Source of the DNA: Membranipora membranacea
Taxonomy: Eukaryota; Bryozoa; Gymnolaemata; Cheilostomatida; Membraniporidae
Reading direction: 5' to 3'
Assembly: GCA_914767715.1 (NCBI GenBank)
Contig: OU612074.1
Span: 16,170,062 to 16,234,061 of the forward strand
DNA length: 64,000 bases
Shown here piece after piece: positions 1 through 12,692 of this stretch. Below the pieces are notes generated by a model, which was not told where the DNA came from, did no database searches, and saw only the letters and a list, made by a program, of their open reading frames with translations. Within the stretch, counting starts at the first letter, position 1; each line of letters opens with the position of its first letter. Position numbers and translations under genes: made by a program.

Positions 1-334
1 GATCTTAATATTCTGGAATTTGAATGAGGCCATTGAGGCCATCAACTGGTCAATGTTTGAAAGAATTCCGATGGCTTTTTAATTTTTCACCCTGCCGTTT
101 GGCATGTTTTTTTATGACAAAACTGGCCCTCGTTAAAAAAGTTGCTACCGCCAAACTAAGAGGGCCAGCCCCAAACGGTTTTCAGTTCCAAAGTCAGCAT
201 GAAATTCCACACGGTATAGAGTAGGTAAGGCGGAAATCTATTTTTTAAATTGGCTGTAAAAAACACCAAGGGTCCCCCCTTTGTTACTTTTTTAAATTTT
301 AAAGTCGCTCTCATTTCTGTTCTATTTATCGTAG
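1..334 (+). repeat. Representative satellite monomer
   Basis: First complete unit, used here to define the landmarks. It contains a short direct repeat of a 9-bp motif (AATGAGGCC in most copies, one base changed here), which creates the GGCC-N5-GGCC site. An 8-bp arm CCGTTTGG (95-102) pairs with CCAAACGG (171-178). Inside it, the 9-bp arm CTGGCCCTC (123-131) pairs with GAGGGCCAG (160-168). A 66-codon frame at 24-224 is open in most copies, but I judge it non-coding: copies differ by 1-nt frameshifts and by second-position substitutions with no sign of codon constraint. Confidence 0.9.
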
Positions 335-3300
335 GATCTAAATATTCTGGTATTTGAATGAGGCCAATGAGGCCATCAACTGGTCAAAGTTTGAAAGAAT
401 TCCGATGGCTTTTTGATTTTTCACCCTGCCGTTTGGCATGTTTTTTTATCACAAAACTGGCCATCGTTAAAAAAGTTGCTGCCGCCAAACTAAGAGGGCC
501 AGCCCCAAACGGTTTTCAGTTCCAAAGTCAGCATGAAATTCCACACGGTATAGAGTAGGTTAGGCGGAAATCTATTTTTTAAACTGGCTGTAAAAAACAC
601 CAAGGGTCCCCCCTTTGTTACTTTTTTAAATCTTAAAGTCGCTCTCATTTCTGTTCTATTTATCGTAGGATCTTAATATTCTGGAATTTGAATGAGGCCA
701 ATGAGGCCATCAACTGGTCAAAGTTTGAAAGAATTCCGATGGCTTTTTGATTTTTCACCCTGCCGTTTGGCATGTTTTTTTATCACAAAACTGGCCATCG
801 TTAAAAAAGTTGCTGCCGCCAAACTAAGAGGGCCAGCCCCAAACGGTTTTCAGTTCCAAAGTCAGCATGAAATTCCACACGGTATAGAGTAGGTTAGGCG
901 GAAATCTATTTTTTAAACTGGCTGTAAAAAACACCAAGGGTCCCCCCTTTGTTACTTTTTTAAATTTTAAAGTCGCTCTCATTTCTGTTCTATTTATCGT
1001 AGGATCTTAATATTCTGGAATTTGAATGAGGCCAATGAGGCCATCAACTGGTCAAAGTTTGAAAGAATTCCGATGGCTTTTTAATTTTTCACCCTGCCGT
1101 TTGGCATGTTTTTTTATGACAAAACTGGCCCTCGTTAAAAAAGTTGCTGCCGCCAAACTAAGAGGGCCAGCCCCAAACGGTTTTCAGTTCCAAAGTCAGC
1201 ATGAAATTCCACACGGTATAGAGTAGGTTAGGAGGAAATCTATTTTTTAAACTGGCTGTAAAAAACACCAAGAGTCCCCCCTTTGTTACTTTTTTAAATT
1301 TTAAAGTCGCTCTCATTTCTGTTCTATTTATCGTAGGATCTAAATATTCTGGTATTTGAATAAGGCCAATGAGGCCATCAACTGGTCAAAGTTTGAAAGA
1401 ATTCCGATGGCTTTTTGATTTTTCACCCTGCCGTTTGGCATGTTTTTTTATGACAAAACTGGCCCTCGTTAAAAAAGTTGCTGCCGCCAAACTAAGAGGG
1501 CCAGCCCCAAACGGTTTTCAGTTCCAAAGTCAGCATGAAATTCCACACGGTATAGAGTAGGTTAGGCGGAAATCTATTTTTTAAACTGGCTGTAAAAAAC
1601 ACCAAGGGTCCCCCCTTTGTTACTTTTTTTAAATTTTAAAGTCGCTCTCATTTCCGTTCTATTTATCGTAGGATCTTAATATTCTGGAATTTGAATGAGG
1701 CCAATGAGGCCATCAACTGGTCAAAGTTTGAAAGAATTCCGATGGCTTTTTAATTTTTCACCCTGCCGTTTGGCATGTTTTTTTATGACAAAACTGGCCC
1801 TCGTTAAAAAAGTTGCTGCCGCCAAACTAAGAGGGCCAGCCCCAAACGGTTTTCAGTTCCAAAGTCAGCATGAAATTCCACACGGTATAGAGTAGGTTAG
1901 GCGGAAATCTATTTTTTAAACTGGCTGTAAAAAAAACCAAGAGTCCCCCCTTTGTTACTTTTTTAAATTTTAAAGTCGCCCTCATTTCTGTTCTATTTAT
2001 CGTAGGATCTTAATATGCTGGAATTTGAATGAGGCCAATGAGGCCATCAACTGGTCAAAGTTTGAAAGAATTGCGATGGCTTTTTTAATTTTTCACCCTG
2101 CCGTTTGGCATATTTTTTTATGACAAAACTGGCCCTCGTTAAAAAAGTTGCTGCCGCCAAACTAAGAGGGCCAGCCCCAAACGGTTTTCAGTTCCAAAGT
2201 CAGCATGAAATTCCACACAGTATAGAGTAGGTTAGGCGGAAATCTCTTTTTTAAACTGGCTGTAAAAAACACCAAGAGTCCCCCCTTTGTTACTTTTTTA
2301 AATTTTAAAGTCGCTCTCATTTCTGTTCTATTTATCGTAGGATCTTAATATTCTGGAATTTGAATGAGGCCAATGAGACCATCAACTGGTCAAAGTTTGA
2401 AAGAATTGCGATGGCTTTTTAATTTTTCACCCTGCCGTTTGGCATGTTTTTTTATGACAAAACTGGCCCTCGTTAAAAAAGTTGCTGCCGCCAAACTAAG
2501 AGGGCCAGCCCCAAACGGTTTTTCTGTTCCAAAGTCAGCATGAAATTCCACACGGTATAGAGTAGGTTAGGCGGAAATCTATTTTTTAAACTGGCTGTAA
2601 AAAACACCAAGGGTCCCCCCTTTGTTACTTTTTTAAATTTTAAAGTCGCTCTCATTTCTGATCTATTTATCGTAGGATCTTAATATTCTGGAATTTGAAT
2701 GAGGCCAATGAGACCATCAACTGGTCAAAGTTTAAAAGAATTCCGATGGCTTTTTAATTTTTCACCCTGCCGTTTGGCATGTTTTTTTATGACAAAACTG
2801 GCCCTCGTTAAAAAAGTTGCTACCGCCAAACTAAGAGGGCCAGCCCCAAACGGTTTTCAGTTCCAAAGTCAGCATGAAATTCCACACGGTATAGAGTAGG
2901 TTAGGCGGAAATCTATTTTTTAAACTGGCTGTAAAAAACACCAAGGGTCCCCCCTTTGTTACTTTTTTAAATTTTAAAGTCGCTCTCATTTCTGTTCTAT
3001 TTATCGTAGGATCTTAATATTCTGGAATTTGAATGAGGCCAATGAGGCCATCAACTGGTCAAAGTTTGAAAGAATTCCGATGGCTTTTTAATTTTTCACC
3101 CTGCCGTTTGGCATGTTTTTTTATGACAAAACTGGCCCTCGTTAAAAAAGTTGCTGCCGCCAAACTAAGAGGGCCAGCCCCAAACGGTTTTCAGTTCCAA
3201 AGTCAGCATGAAATTCCACACGGTATAGAGTAGGTTAGGCGGAAATCTATTTTTCAAACTGGCTGTAAAAAACACCAAGGGTCCCCCCTTTGTTACTTCT

Positions 3301-4343
3301 TGAAATTTTAAAATCGCTCTCATTTCTGTTCTATTTATCGTAGGATCTTAATATTCTGGAATTTGAATGAGGCCAATGAAGCCATCAACTGGTCAAAGTT
3401 TGAAAGAATTCCGATGGCTTTTTAATTTTTCACACTGCCGTTTGGCATGTTTTTTTATGACAAAACTGGCCCTCGTTAAAAAGTTGCTGCCGCCAAACTA
3501 AGAGGGCCAGCCCCAAACGGTTTTCAGTTCCTAAGTCAGCATGAAATTCCACACGGTATAGAGTAGGTTAGGTGGAAATCTATTTTTTAAACTGGCTGTA
3601 AAAAACACCAAGGGTCCCCCCTTTGTTACTTTTTTAAATTTTAAAGTCGCTCTCATTTCTTCTCTATTTATCGTAGGATCTTAATATTCTGGAATTTGAA
3701 TGAGGCCTATGAGGCCATCAACTGGTCAAGGTTTGAAAAAATTCCGATGGCTTTTTAATTTTTCACCCTGCCGTTTGGCATGTTTTTTTATGACAAAACT
3801 GGCTCTCGTTAAAAAAGTTGCTGCCGCCAAACTAAGAAGGCCAGCCCCAAACGGTTTTCAGTTCCAAAGTCAGCATGAAATTCCACACGGTATAGAGTAG
3901 GTTAGGCGGAAATCTATTTTTTAAACTGGCTGTAAAAAACACCAAGGGTCCCCCCTTTGTTACTTTTTTAAATTTTAAAGTCGCTCTCATTACTGATCTA
4001 TTTAATGTAGGATCTTAATATTCTTGAATTTGAATGAGGCCAATGAGACCATCAACTGGTCAAAGTTTGAAAGAATTCCGATGGCTTTTTAATTTTTCAC
4101 CCTGCCGTTTGGCATGTTTTTTTATGACAAAACTGGCCCTCGTTAAAAAGTTGCTGCCGCCAAACTAAGAGGGCCAGCCCCAAACGGTTTTCAGTTCCAA
4201 AGTCAGCATGAAACTCCACACGGTATAGAGTAGGTTAGGCGGAAATCTATTTTTTAAACTGGCTGTAAAAAACACCAAGGGTCCCCCCTTTGTTACTTTT
4301 TTAAATTTTAAAGTCGCTCTCATTTCTGTTCTATTTATTGTAG

Positions 4344-5679
4344 GATCTTAATATTCTGGAATTTGAATGAGGGCAATGAGGCCATCAACTGGTCAAAGTT
4401 TGAAAGAATTCCGATGGCTTTTTAATTTTTCACACTGCCGTTTGGCATGTTTTTTTATGACAAAACTGGCCCTCGTTAAAAAAGTTGCTGCCGCCAAACT
4501 AAGAGGGCCAGCCCCAAACGGTTTTCAGTTCCTAAGTCAGCATGAAATTCCACACGGTATAGAGTAGGTTAGGTGGAAATCTATTTTTTAAACTGGCTGT
4601 AAAAAACACCAAGGGTCCCCCCTTTGTTACTTTTTTAAATTTTAAAGTCGCTCTCGTTTCTGTTCTATTTATCGTAGGATCTTTATATCCTCGAATTTGA
4701 ATGAGGCCAATGAGGCCATCAACTGGTCAAAGTTTGAAAGAATTCCGATGGCTTTTTAATTTTTCACCCTGCCGTTTGGCATGTTTTTTTATGACAAAAC
4801 TGGCCCTCGTTAAAAAAGTTGCTGCCGCCAAACTAAGAGGGCCAGCCCCAAACGGTTTTCAGTTCCAAAGTCAGCATGAAATTCCACACGGTATAGAGTA
4901 GGTTAGGCGGAAATCTATTTTTCAAACTGGCTGTAAAAAACACCAAGGGTCCCCCCTTTGTTACTTCTTTAAATTTTAAAATCGCTCTCATTTCTGTTCT
5001 ATTTATCGTAGGATCTTAATATTCTGGAATTTGAATGAGGCCAATGAGGCCATCAACTAGTCAAAGTTTGAAAGAATTCCGATGGCTTTTTAATTTTTCA
5101 CCCTGCCGTTTGGCATGTTTTTTTATGACAAAACTGGCCCTCGTTAAAAAAGTTGCTGCCGCCAAACTAAGAGGGCCAGCCCCAAACGGTTTTCAGGTCC
5201 AAAGTCAGCATGAAAATCCACACGGTATAGAGTAGGTTAGGCGGAAATCTATTTTTTAAACTGGCTGTAAAAAACACCAAGGGTCCCCCCTTTGTTACTT
5301 TTTTAAATTTTAAAGTCGCTCTCATTTCTGTTCTATTTATCGTAGGATCTTAATATTCTGGAATTTGAATGAGGCCAATGAGGCCATCAACTGGTCAAAG
5401 TTTGAAAGAATTGCGATGGCTTTTTAATTTTTCACCCTGCCGTTTGGCATGTTTTTTTATGACAAAACTGGCCCTCGTTAAAAAAGTTGCTGCCGCCAAA
5501 CTAAGAGGGCCAGCCCCAAACGGTTTTCAGTTCCAAAGTCAGCACGAAATTCCACACGGTATAGAGTAGGTTAGGCGGAAGTCTATTTTTTAAACTGGCT
5601 GTAAAAAACACCAAGGGTCCCCCCTTTGTTACTTTTTTAAATTTTAAAGTCGCTCTCATTTCTGATCTATTTATCGTAG
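4344..5679 (+). repeat. Four-monomer satellite cassette, copy 1
   Basis: Four successive monomers with recognisable private variants. The first has CACACTGCC and a CCTAAGTCAG change. The second starts with TTTATATCCTCG. The third has ACTAGTCAA and CAGGTCCAAAG. The fourth has GAATTGCGATGG and AGCACGAAAT. The same four in the same order recur at 6013-7348, 9018-10353 and 12693-14028, which shows amplification as a block and not monomer by monomer. Confidence 0.85.
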
Positions 5680-6012
5680 GATCTTAATATTCTGGAATTT
5701 GAATGAGGCCAATGAGACCATCAACTGGTCAAAGTTTGAAAGAATTCCGATGGCTTTTTAATTTTTCACCCTGCCGTTTGGCATGTTTTTTTATGACAAA
5801 ACTGGCCCTCGTTAAAAAGTTGCTGCCGCCAAACTAAGAGGGCCAGCCCCAAACGGTTTTCAGTTCCAAAGTCAGCATGAAACTCCACACGGTATAGAGT
5901 AGGTTAGGCGGAAATCTATTTTTTAAACTGGCTGTAAAAAACACCAAGGGTCCCCCCTTTGTTACTTTTTTAAATTTTAAAGTCGCTCTCATTTCTGTTC
6001 TATTTATTGTAG

Positions 6013-7348
6013 GATCTTAATATTCTGGAATTTGAATGAGGGCAATGAGGCCATCAACTGGTCAAAGTTTGAAAGAATTCCGATGGCTTTTTAATTTTTC
6101 ACACTGCCGTTTGGCATGTTTTTTTATGACAAAACTGGCCCTCGTTAAAAAAGTTGCTGCCGCCAAACTAAGAGGGCCAGCCCCAAACGGTTTTCAGTTC
6201 CTAAGTCAGCATGAAATTCCACACGGTATAGAGTAGGTTAGGTGGAAATCTATTTTTTAAACTGGCTGTAAAAAACACCAAGGGTCCCCCCTTTGTTACT
6301 TTTTTAAATTTTAAAGTCGCTCTCGTTTCTGTTCTATTTATCGTAGGATCTTTATATCCTCGAATTTGAATGAGGCCAATGAGGCCATCAACTGGTCAAA
6401 GTTTGAAAGAATTCCGATGGCTTTTTAATTTTTCACCCTGCCGTTTGGCATGTTTTTTTATGACAAAACTGGCCCTCGTTAAAAAAGTTGCTGCCGCCAA
6501 ACTAAGAGGGCCAGCCCCAAACGGTTTTCAGTTCCAAAGTCAGCATGAAATTCCACACGGTATAGAGTAGGTTAGGCGGAAATCGATTTTTCAAACTGGC
6601 TGTAAAAAACACCAAGGGTCCCCCCTTTGTTACTTCTTTAAATTTTAAAATCGCTCTCATTTCTGTTCTATTTATCGTAGGATCTTAATATTCTGGAATT
6701 TGAATGAGGCCAATGAGGCCATCAACTAGTCAAAGTTTGAAAGAATTCCGATGGCTTTTTAATTTTTCACCCTGCCGTTTGGCATGTTTTTTTATGACAA
6801 AACTGGCCCTCGTTAAAAAAGTTGCTGCCGCCAAACTAACAGGGCCAGCCCCAAACGGTTTTCAGGTCCAAAGTCAGCATGAAAATCCACACGGTATAGA
6901 GTAGGTTAGGCGGAAATCTATTTTTTAAACTGGCTGTAAAAAACACCAAGGGTCCCCCCTTTGTTACTTTTTTAAATTTTAAAGTCGCTCTCATTTCTGT
7001 TCTATTTATCGTAGGATCTTAATATTCTGGAATTTGAATGAGGCCAATGAGGCCATCAACTGGTCAAAGTTTGAAAGAATTGCGATGGCTTTTTAATTTT
7101 TCACCCTGCCGTTTGGCATGTTTTTTTATGACAAAACTGGCCCTCGTTAAAAAAGTTGCTGCCGCCAAACTAAGAGGGCCAGCCCCAAACGGTTTTCAGT
7201 TCCAAAGTCAGCACGAAATTCCACACGGTATAGAGTAGGTTAGGCGGAAGTCTATTTTTTAAACTGGCTGTAAAAAACACCAAGGGTCCCCCCTTTGTTA
7301 CTTTCTTAAATTTTAAAGTCGCTCTCATTTCTGTTCTATTTACCATAG
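6013..7348 (+). repeat. Four-monomer satellite cassette, copy 2
   Basis: Same order of variant monomers as 4344-5679, displaced by 1,669 bp (five monomers). Between the two copies lies one monomer with the 1-nt deletion form GTTAAAAAGTTG at about 5813, so the duplicated unit is a pentamer. Confidence 0.85.
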
Positions 7349-9017
7349 GATCTTAATATTCTGGAATTTGAATTAGGCCAATGAGGCCATCAACTGGTCA
7401 AAGTTTGAAAGAATTCCGATGGCTTTTTAATTTCTCACCCTGCCGTTTGGCATGTTTTTTTATGACAAAACTGGCCCTCGTTAAAAAAGTTGCTGCCGCC
7501 AAACTAAGAGGGCCAGCCCAAAACGGTTTTCAGTTCCAAAGTCATCATGAAATTCCACACGGTATAGAGTAGGTTAGGCGGAAATATATTTTTTAAACTG
7601 GCTGTAAATAATACCAAGGGTCCCCCCTTTGTAACTTATTTAAATTTTAAAGTCGCTCTCATTTCTGTTCTATTTATCGTAGGAGCTTAATATTCCGGAA
7701 TTTGAATGAGGCCAATGAGGCCATCAACTGGTCAAAGTTTGAAAGAATTGCGATGGCTTTTTAATTTTTCACCCTGCCGTTTGGCATGTTTTTTTATGAC
7801 AAAACTGGCCCTCGTTAAAAAAGTTGCTGCCGCCAAACTAAGAGGGCCAGCCCCAAACGGTTTTCAGGTCCAAAGTCAGCATGAAAATCCACACGGTATA
7901 GAGTAGGTTAGGCGGAAATCTATTTTTTAAACTGGCTGTAAAAAACACCAAGGGTCCCCCCTTTGTTACTTCTTTAAATTTTAAAATCGCTCTCATTTCT
8001 GTTCTATTTATCGTAGGATCTTAATATTCTGGAATTTGAATGAGGCCAATGAAGCCATCAACTGGTCAAAGTTTGAAAGAATTCCGATGGCTTTTTAATT
8101 TTTCACACTGCCGTTTGGCATGTTTTTTTATGACAAAACTGGCCCTCGTTAAAAAAGTTGCTGCCGCCAAACTAAGAGGGCCAGCCCCAAACGGTTTTCA
8201 GTTCCTAAGTCAGCATGAAATTCCACACGGTATAGAGTAGGTTAGGTGGAAATCTATTTTTTAAACTGGCTGTAAAAAACACCAAGGGTCCCCCCTTTGT
8301 TACTTTTTTAAATTTTAAAGTCGCTCTCATTTCTTCTCTATTTATCGTAGGATCTTAATATTCTGGAATTTGAATGAGGCCTATGAGGCCATCAACTGGT
8401 CAAGGTTTGAAAGAATTCCGATGGCTTTTTAATTTTTCACCCTGCCGATTGGCATGTTTTTTTATGACAAAACTGGCTCTCGTTAAAAAAGTTGCTGCCG
8501 CCAAACTAAGAAGGCCAGCCCCAAACGGTTTTCAGTTCCAAAGTCAGCATGAAATTCCACACGGTATAGAGTAGGTTAGGCGGAAATCTATTTTTTAAAC
8601 TGGCTGTAAAAAACACCAAGGGTCCCCCCTTTGTTACTTTTTTAAATTTTAAAGTCGCTCTCATTTCTGATCTATTTATCGTAGGATCTTAATATTCTGG
8701 AATTTGAATGAGGCCAATGAGACCATCAACTGGTCAAAGTTTGAAAGAATTCTGATGGCTTTTTAATTTTTCACCCTGCCGTTTGGCATGTTTTTTTATG
8801 ACAAAACTGGCCCTCGTTAAAAAGTTGCTGCCGCCAAACTAAGAGGGCCAGCCCCAAACGGTTTTCAGTTCCAAAGTCAGCATGAAACTCCACACGGTAT
8901 AGAGTAGGTTAGGCGGAAATCTATTTTTTAAACTGGCTGTAAAAAACACCAAGGGTCCCCCCTTTGTTACTTTTTTAAATTTTAAAGTCGCTCTCATTTC
9001 TGTTCTATTTATTGTAG

Positions 9018-12000
9018 GATCTTAATATTCTGGAATTTGAATGACGGCAATGAGGCCATCAACTGGTCAAAGTTTGAAAGAATTCCGATGGCTTTTTAAT
9101 TTTTCACACTGCCGTTTGGCATGTTTTTTTATGACAAAACTGGCCCTCGTTAAAAAAGTTGCTGCCGCCAAACTAAGAGGGCCACCCCCAAACGGTTTTC
9201 AGTTCCTAAGTCAGCATGAAATTCCACACGGTATAGAGTAGGTTAGGTGGAAATCTATTTTTTAAACTGGCTGTAAAAAACACCAAGGGTCCCCCCTTTG
9301 TTACTTTTTTAAATTTTAAAGTCGCTCTCGTTTCTGTTCTATTTATCGTAGGATCTTTATATCCTCGAATTTGAATGAGGCCAATGAGGCCATCAACTGG
9401 TCAAAGTTTGAAAGAATTCCGATGGCTTTTTAATTTTTCACCCTGCCGTTTGGCATGTTTTTTTATGACAAAACTGGCCCTCGTTAAAAAAGTTGCTGCC
9501 GCCAAACTAAGAGGGCCAGCCCCAAACGGTTTTCAGTTCCAAAGTCAGCATGAAATTCCACACGGTATAGAGTAGGTTAGGCGGAAATCTATTTTTCAAA
9601 CTGGCTGTAAAAAACACCAAGGGTCCCCCCTTTGTTACTTCTTTAAATTTTAAAATCGCTCTGATTTCTGTTCTATTTATCGTAGGATCTTAATATTCTG
9701 GAATTTGAATGAGGCCAATGAGGCCATCAACTAGTCAAAGTTTGAAAGAATTCCGATGGCTTTTTAATTTTTCACCCTGCCGTTTGGCATGTTTTTTTAT
9801 GACAAAACTGGCCCTCGTTAAAAAAGTTGCTGCCGCCAAACTAAGAGGGCCAGCCCCAAACGGTTTTCAGGTCCAAAGTCAGCATGAAAATCCACACGGT
9901 ATAGAGTAGGTTAGGCGGAAATCTATTTTTTAAACTGGCTGTAAAAAACACCAAGGGTCCCCCCTTTGTTACTTTTTTAAATTTTAAAGTCGCTCTCATT
10001 TCTGTTCTATTTATCGTAGGATCTTAATATTCTGGAATTTGAATGAGGCCAATGAGGCCATCAACTGGTCAAAGTTTGAAAGAATTGCGATGGCTTTTTA
10101 ATTTTTCACCCTGCCGTTTGGCATGTTTTTTTATGACAAAACTGGCCCTCGTTAAAAAAGTTGCTGCCGCCAAACTAAGAGAGCCAGCCCCAAACGGTTT
10201 TCAGTTCCAAAGTCAGCACGAAATTCCACACGGTATAGAGTAGGTTAGGCGGAAATCTATTTTTTAAACTGGCTGTAAAAAACACCAAGGGTCCCCCCTT
10301 TGTTACTTTTTTAAATTTTAAAGTCGCTCTCATTTCTGTTCTATTTATCGTAGGATCTTAATATTCTGGAATTTGATTGAGGCCAATGAGGCCATCAACT
10401 GGTCAAAGTTTGAAAGAATTCCGATGGATTTTTAATTTATCACCCTGTCGTTTGGCATGTTTTTTTATGACAAAACTGGCCCTCGTTAAAAAAGTTGCTG
10501 CCGCCAAACTAAGAGGGCCAGCCCAAAACGGTTTTTAGTTCCAAAGTCAGCACGAAATTCCACACGGTATAGAGTAGGTTAGGCGGAAATCTATTTTTTA
10601 AACTGGCTGTAAAAAACACCAAGGGTCCCCCCTTTGTTACTTTTTTAAATTTTAAAGTCGCTCTCATTTCTGTTCTATTTATCGTAGGATCCTAATGTTC
10701 TGGAATTTGAATGAGGCCAATGAGGCCATCAACTGGTCAAAGTTTGAAAGAATTCCGATGGCTTTTTAATTTTTCACCCTGCCGTTTGGCATGTTTCTTT
10801 ATGACAAAACTGGCCCTCGTTAAAAAAGTTGCAATCGCCAAACTCAGAGGGCCAGCCCCAAACGGTTTTCAGTTCCAAAGTCAGCATGAAATTCCACACG
10901 GTATAGAGTAGGTTAGGCGGAAATCTATTTTTTAAACTGGCTGTAAAAAACACCAAGGGTCCCCCCTTTGTTACTTTTTTAAATTTTAAAGTCGCTCTCA
11001 TTTCTGTTCTATTTATCGTAGGATCTTAATATTCTGGAATTTGAATGAGGCCAATGAGGCCATCAACTGGTCAAAGTTGAAAGAATTCCGATGGCTTTTA
11101 AATTTTTTTCACCCTGCCGTTTGGCATGTTTTTTTATGACAAAACTGGCCCTCGTTAAAAAAGTTGCTATCGCCAAACTAAGAGGGCCAGCCCCAAACGG
11201 TTTTCAGTTCCAAAGTCAGCATGAAATTCCACACGGTATAGAGTAGGTTAGGCGGAAATCTATTTTTTAAACTGGCTGTAAAAAACACCAAGGGTCCCCC
11301 CTTTGTTCCTTTTTTAAAGTTTAAAGTCGCTCTCATTTCTGTTCTATTTATGATAGGATCTTAATATTCTGGAATTTGAATGAGGCCAATGAGGCCATCA
11401 ACTGGTCAAAGTTTGAAAGAATTCCGATGGCTTTTTTAATTTTTCACCCTGCCGTTTGGCATGTTTTTTATGACAAAACTGGCCCTCGTTAAAAAAGTTG
11501 CTGCCGCCAAACTAAGAGGGCCAGCCCCAAACGGTTTTCGGTTCAAAAGTCAGCATGACATTCCACACGGTATAGAGTAGGTTAGGCGGAAATCTAATTT
11601 TTAAACTGGCTGTAAAAAACACCAAGGGTCCCCCCTTTGTTACTTTTTAAAATTTTAAAGTCGCTCGCATTTCTGTTCTATTTATCATAGGATCTTAATA
11701 TTCTGGAATTTGAATGAGGCCAATGAGGCCATCAACTGGTCAAAGTTTGAAAGAATTCCGATGGCTTTTAAATTTTTCACCCTGCCGTTTGGCATGTTTT
11801 TTTATGACAAAACTGGCCCTCGTTAAAAAAGTTGCTGCCGCCAAACTAAGAGGGCCAGCCCAAAACGGTTTTCAGTTCCAAAGTCAGCATCAAATTCCAC
11901 ACGGTATAGAGTAGGTTAGGCGGAAATCTATTTTTTAAACTGGCTGTAAAAAATACCAAGGGCCCCCCCTTTGTAACTTATTTAAATTTTAAAATCGCTC

Positions 12001-12692
12001 TCATTTCTGTTCTATTTATGATAGGATCTTAATATTCTGGAATTTGAATGAGGCCAATGAGGCCATCAACTGGTCAAAGTTTGAAAGAATTCCGATGGCT
12101 TTTTAATTTTTCACCCTGCCGTTTGGCATGTTTTTTTATGACAAAACTGGCCCTCGTTAAAAAAGTTGCTGCCGCCAAACTAAGAGGGCCAGCCCCAAAC
12201 GGTTTTCAGTTCCAAAGTCAGCATGAAATTCCACACGGTATAGAGTAGGTTAGGCGGAAATCTATTTTTTAAACTGGCTGTAAAAAATACCAAGGGTCCC
12301 CCCTTTGTAACTTATTTAAATTTTAAAGTCGCTCTCATTTCTGTTCTATTTATCGTAGGATCTTAATATTCTGGAATTTGAATGAGGCCAATGAGGCCAT
12401 CAACTGGTCAAAGTTTGAAAGAATTCCGATGGCTTTTTAATTTTTCACCCTGCCGTTTGGCATGTTTTTTTATGACAAAACTGGCCCTCGTTAAAAAAGT
12501 TGCTGCCGCCAAACTAAGAGGGCCAGCCCCAAACGGTTTTCAGTTCCAAAGTCAGCATGAAATTCCACACGGTATAGAGTAGGTTAGGCGGAAATCTATT
12601 TTTTAAACTGGCTGTAAAAAATACCAAGGGTCCCCCCTTTGTTACTTTTTTAAATTTTAAAGTCGCTCTCATTTCTGTTCTATTTATCGTAG
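9018..12692 (+). repeat. 11-monomer higher-order repeat, unit 1 (3,675 bp)
   Basis: Eleven consecutive monomers that match the next eleven (12693-16368) one for one. Shared private variants include CGCTCTGATTTCTG (9656 and 13331), TTTTTAATTTATCACCCTGTCG in the fifth monomer, GTTGCAATCGCC in the sixth, AAATTTTTTTCACC in the seventh, and the AGTCAGCATCAAATTCC change in the ninth. Its first four monomers are cassette copy 3. Confidence 0.85.

Noticed and set aside
1-334. Hammerhead ribozyme or Pol III (SINE/tRNA-like) promoter in the monomer
   Set aside because: I could not find the CTGANGA/GAAA core on either strand. GGTTTTCAGTTCC is only a poor B-box match and has no A box at the right distance.
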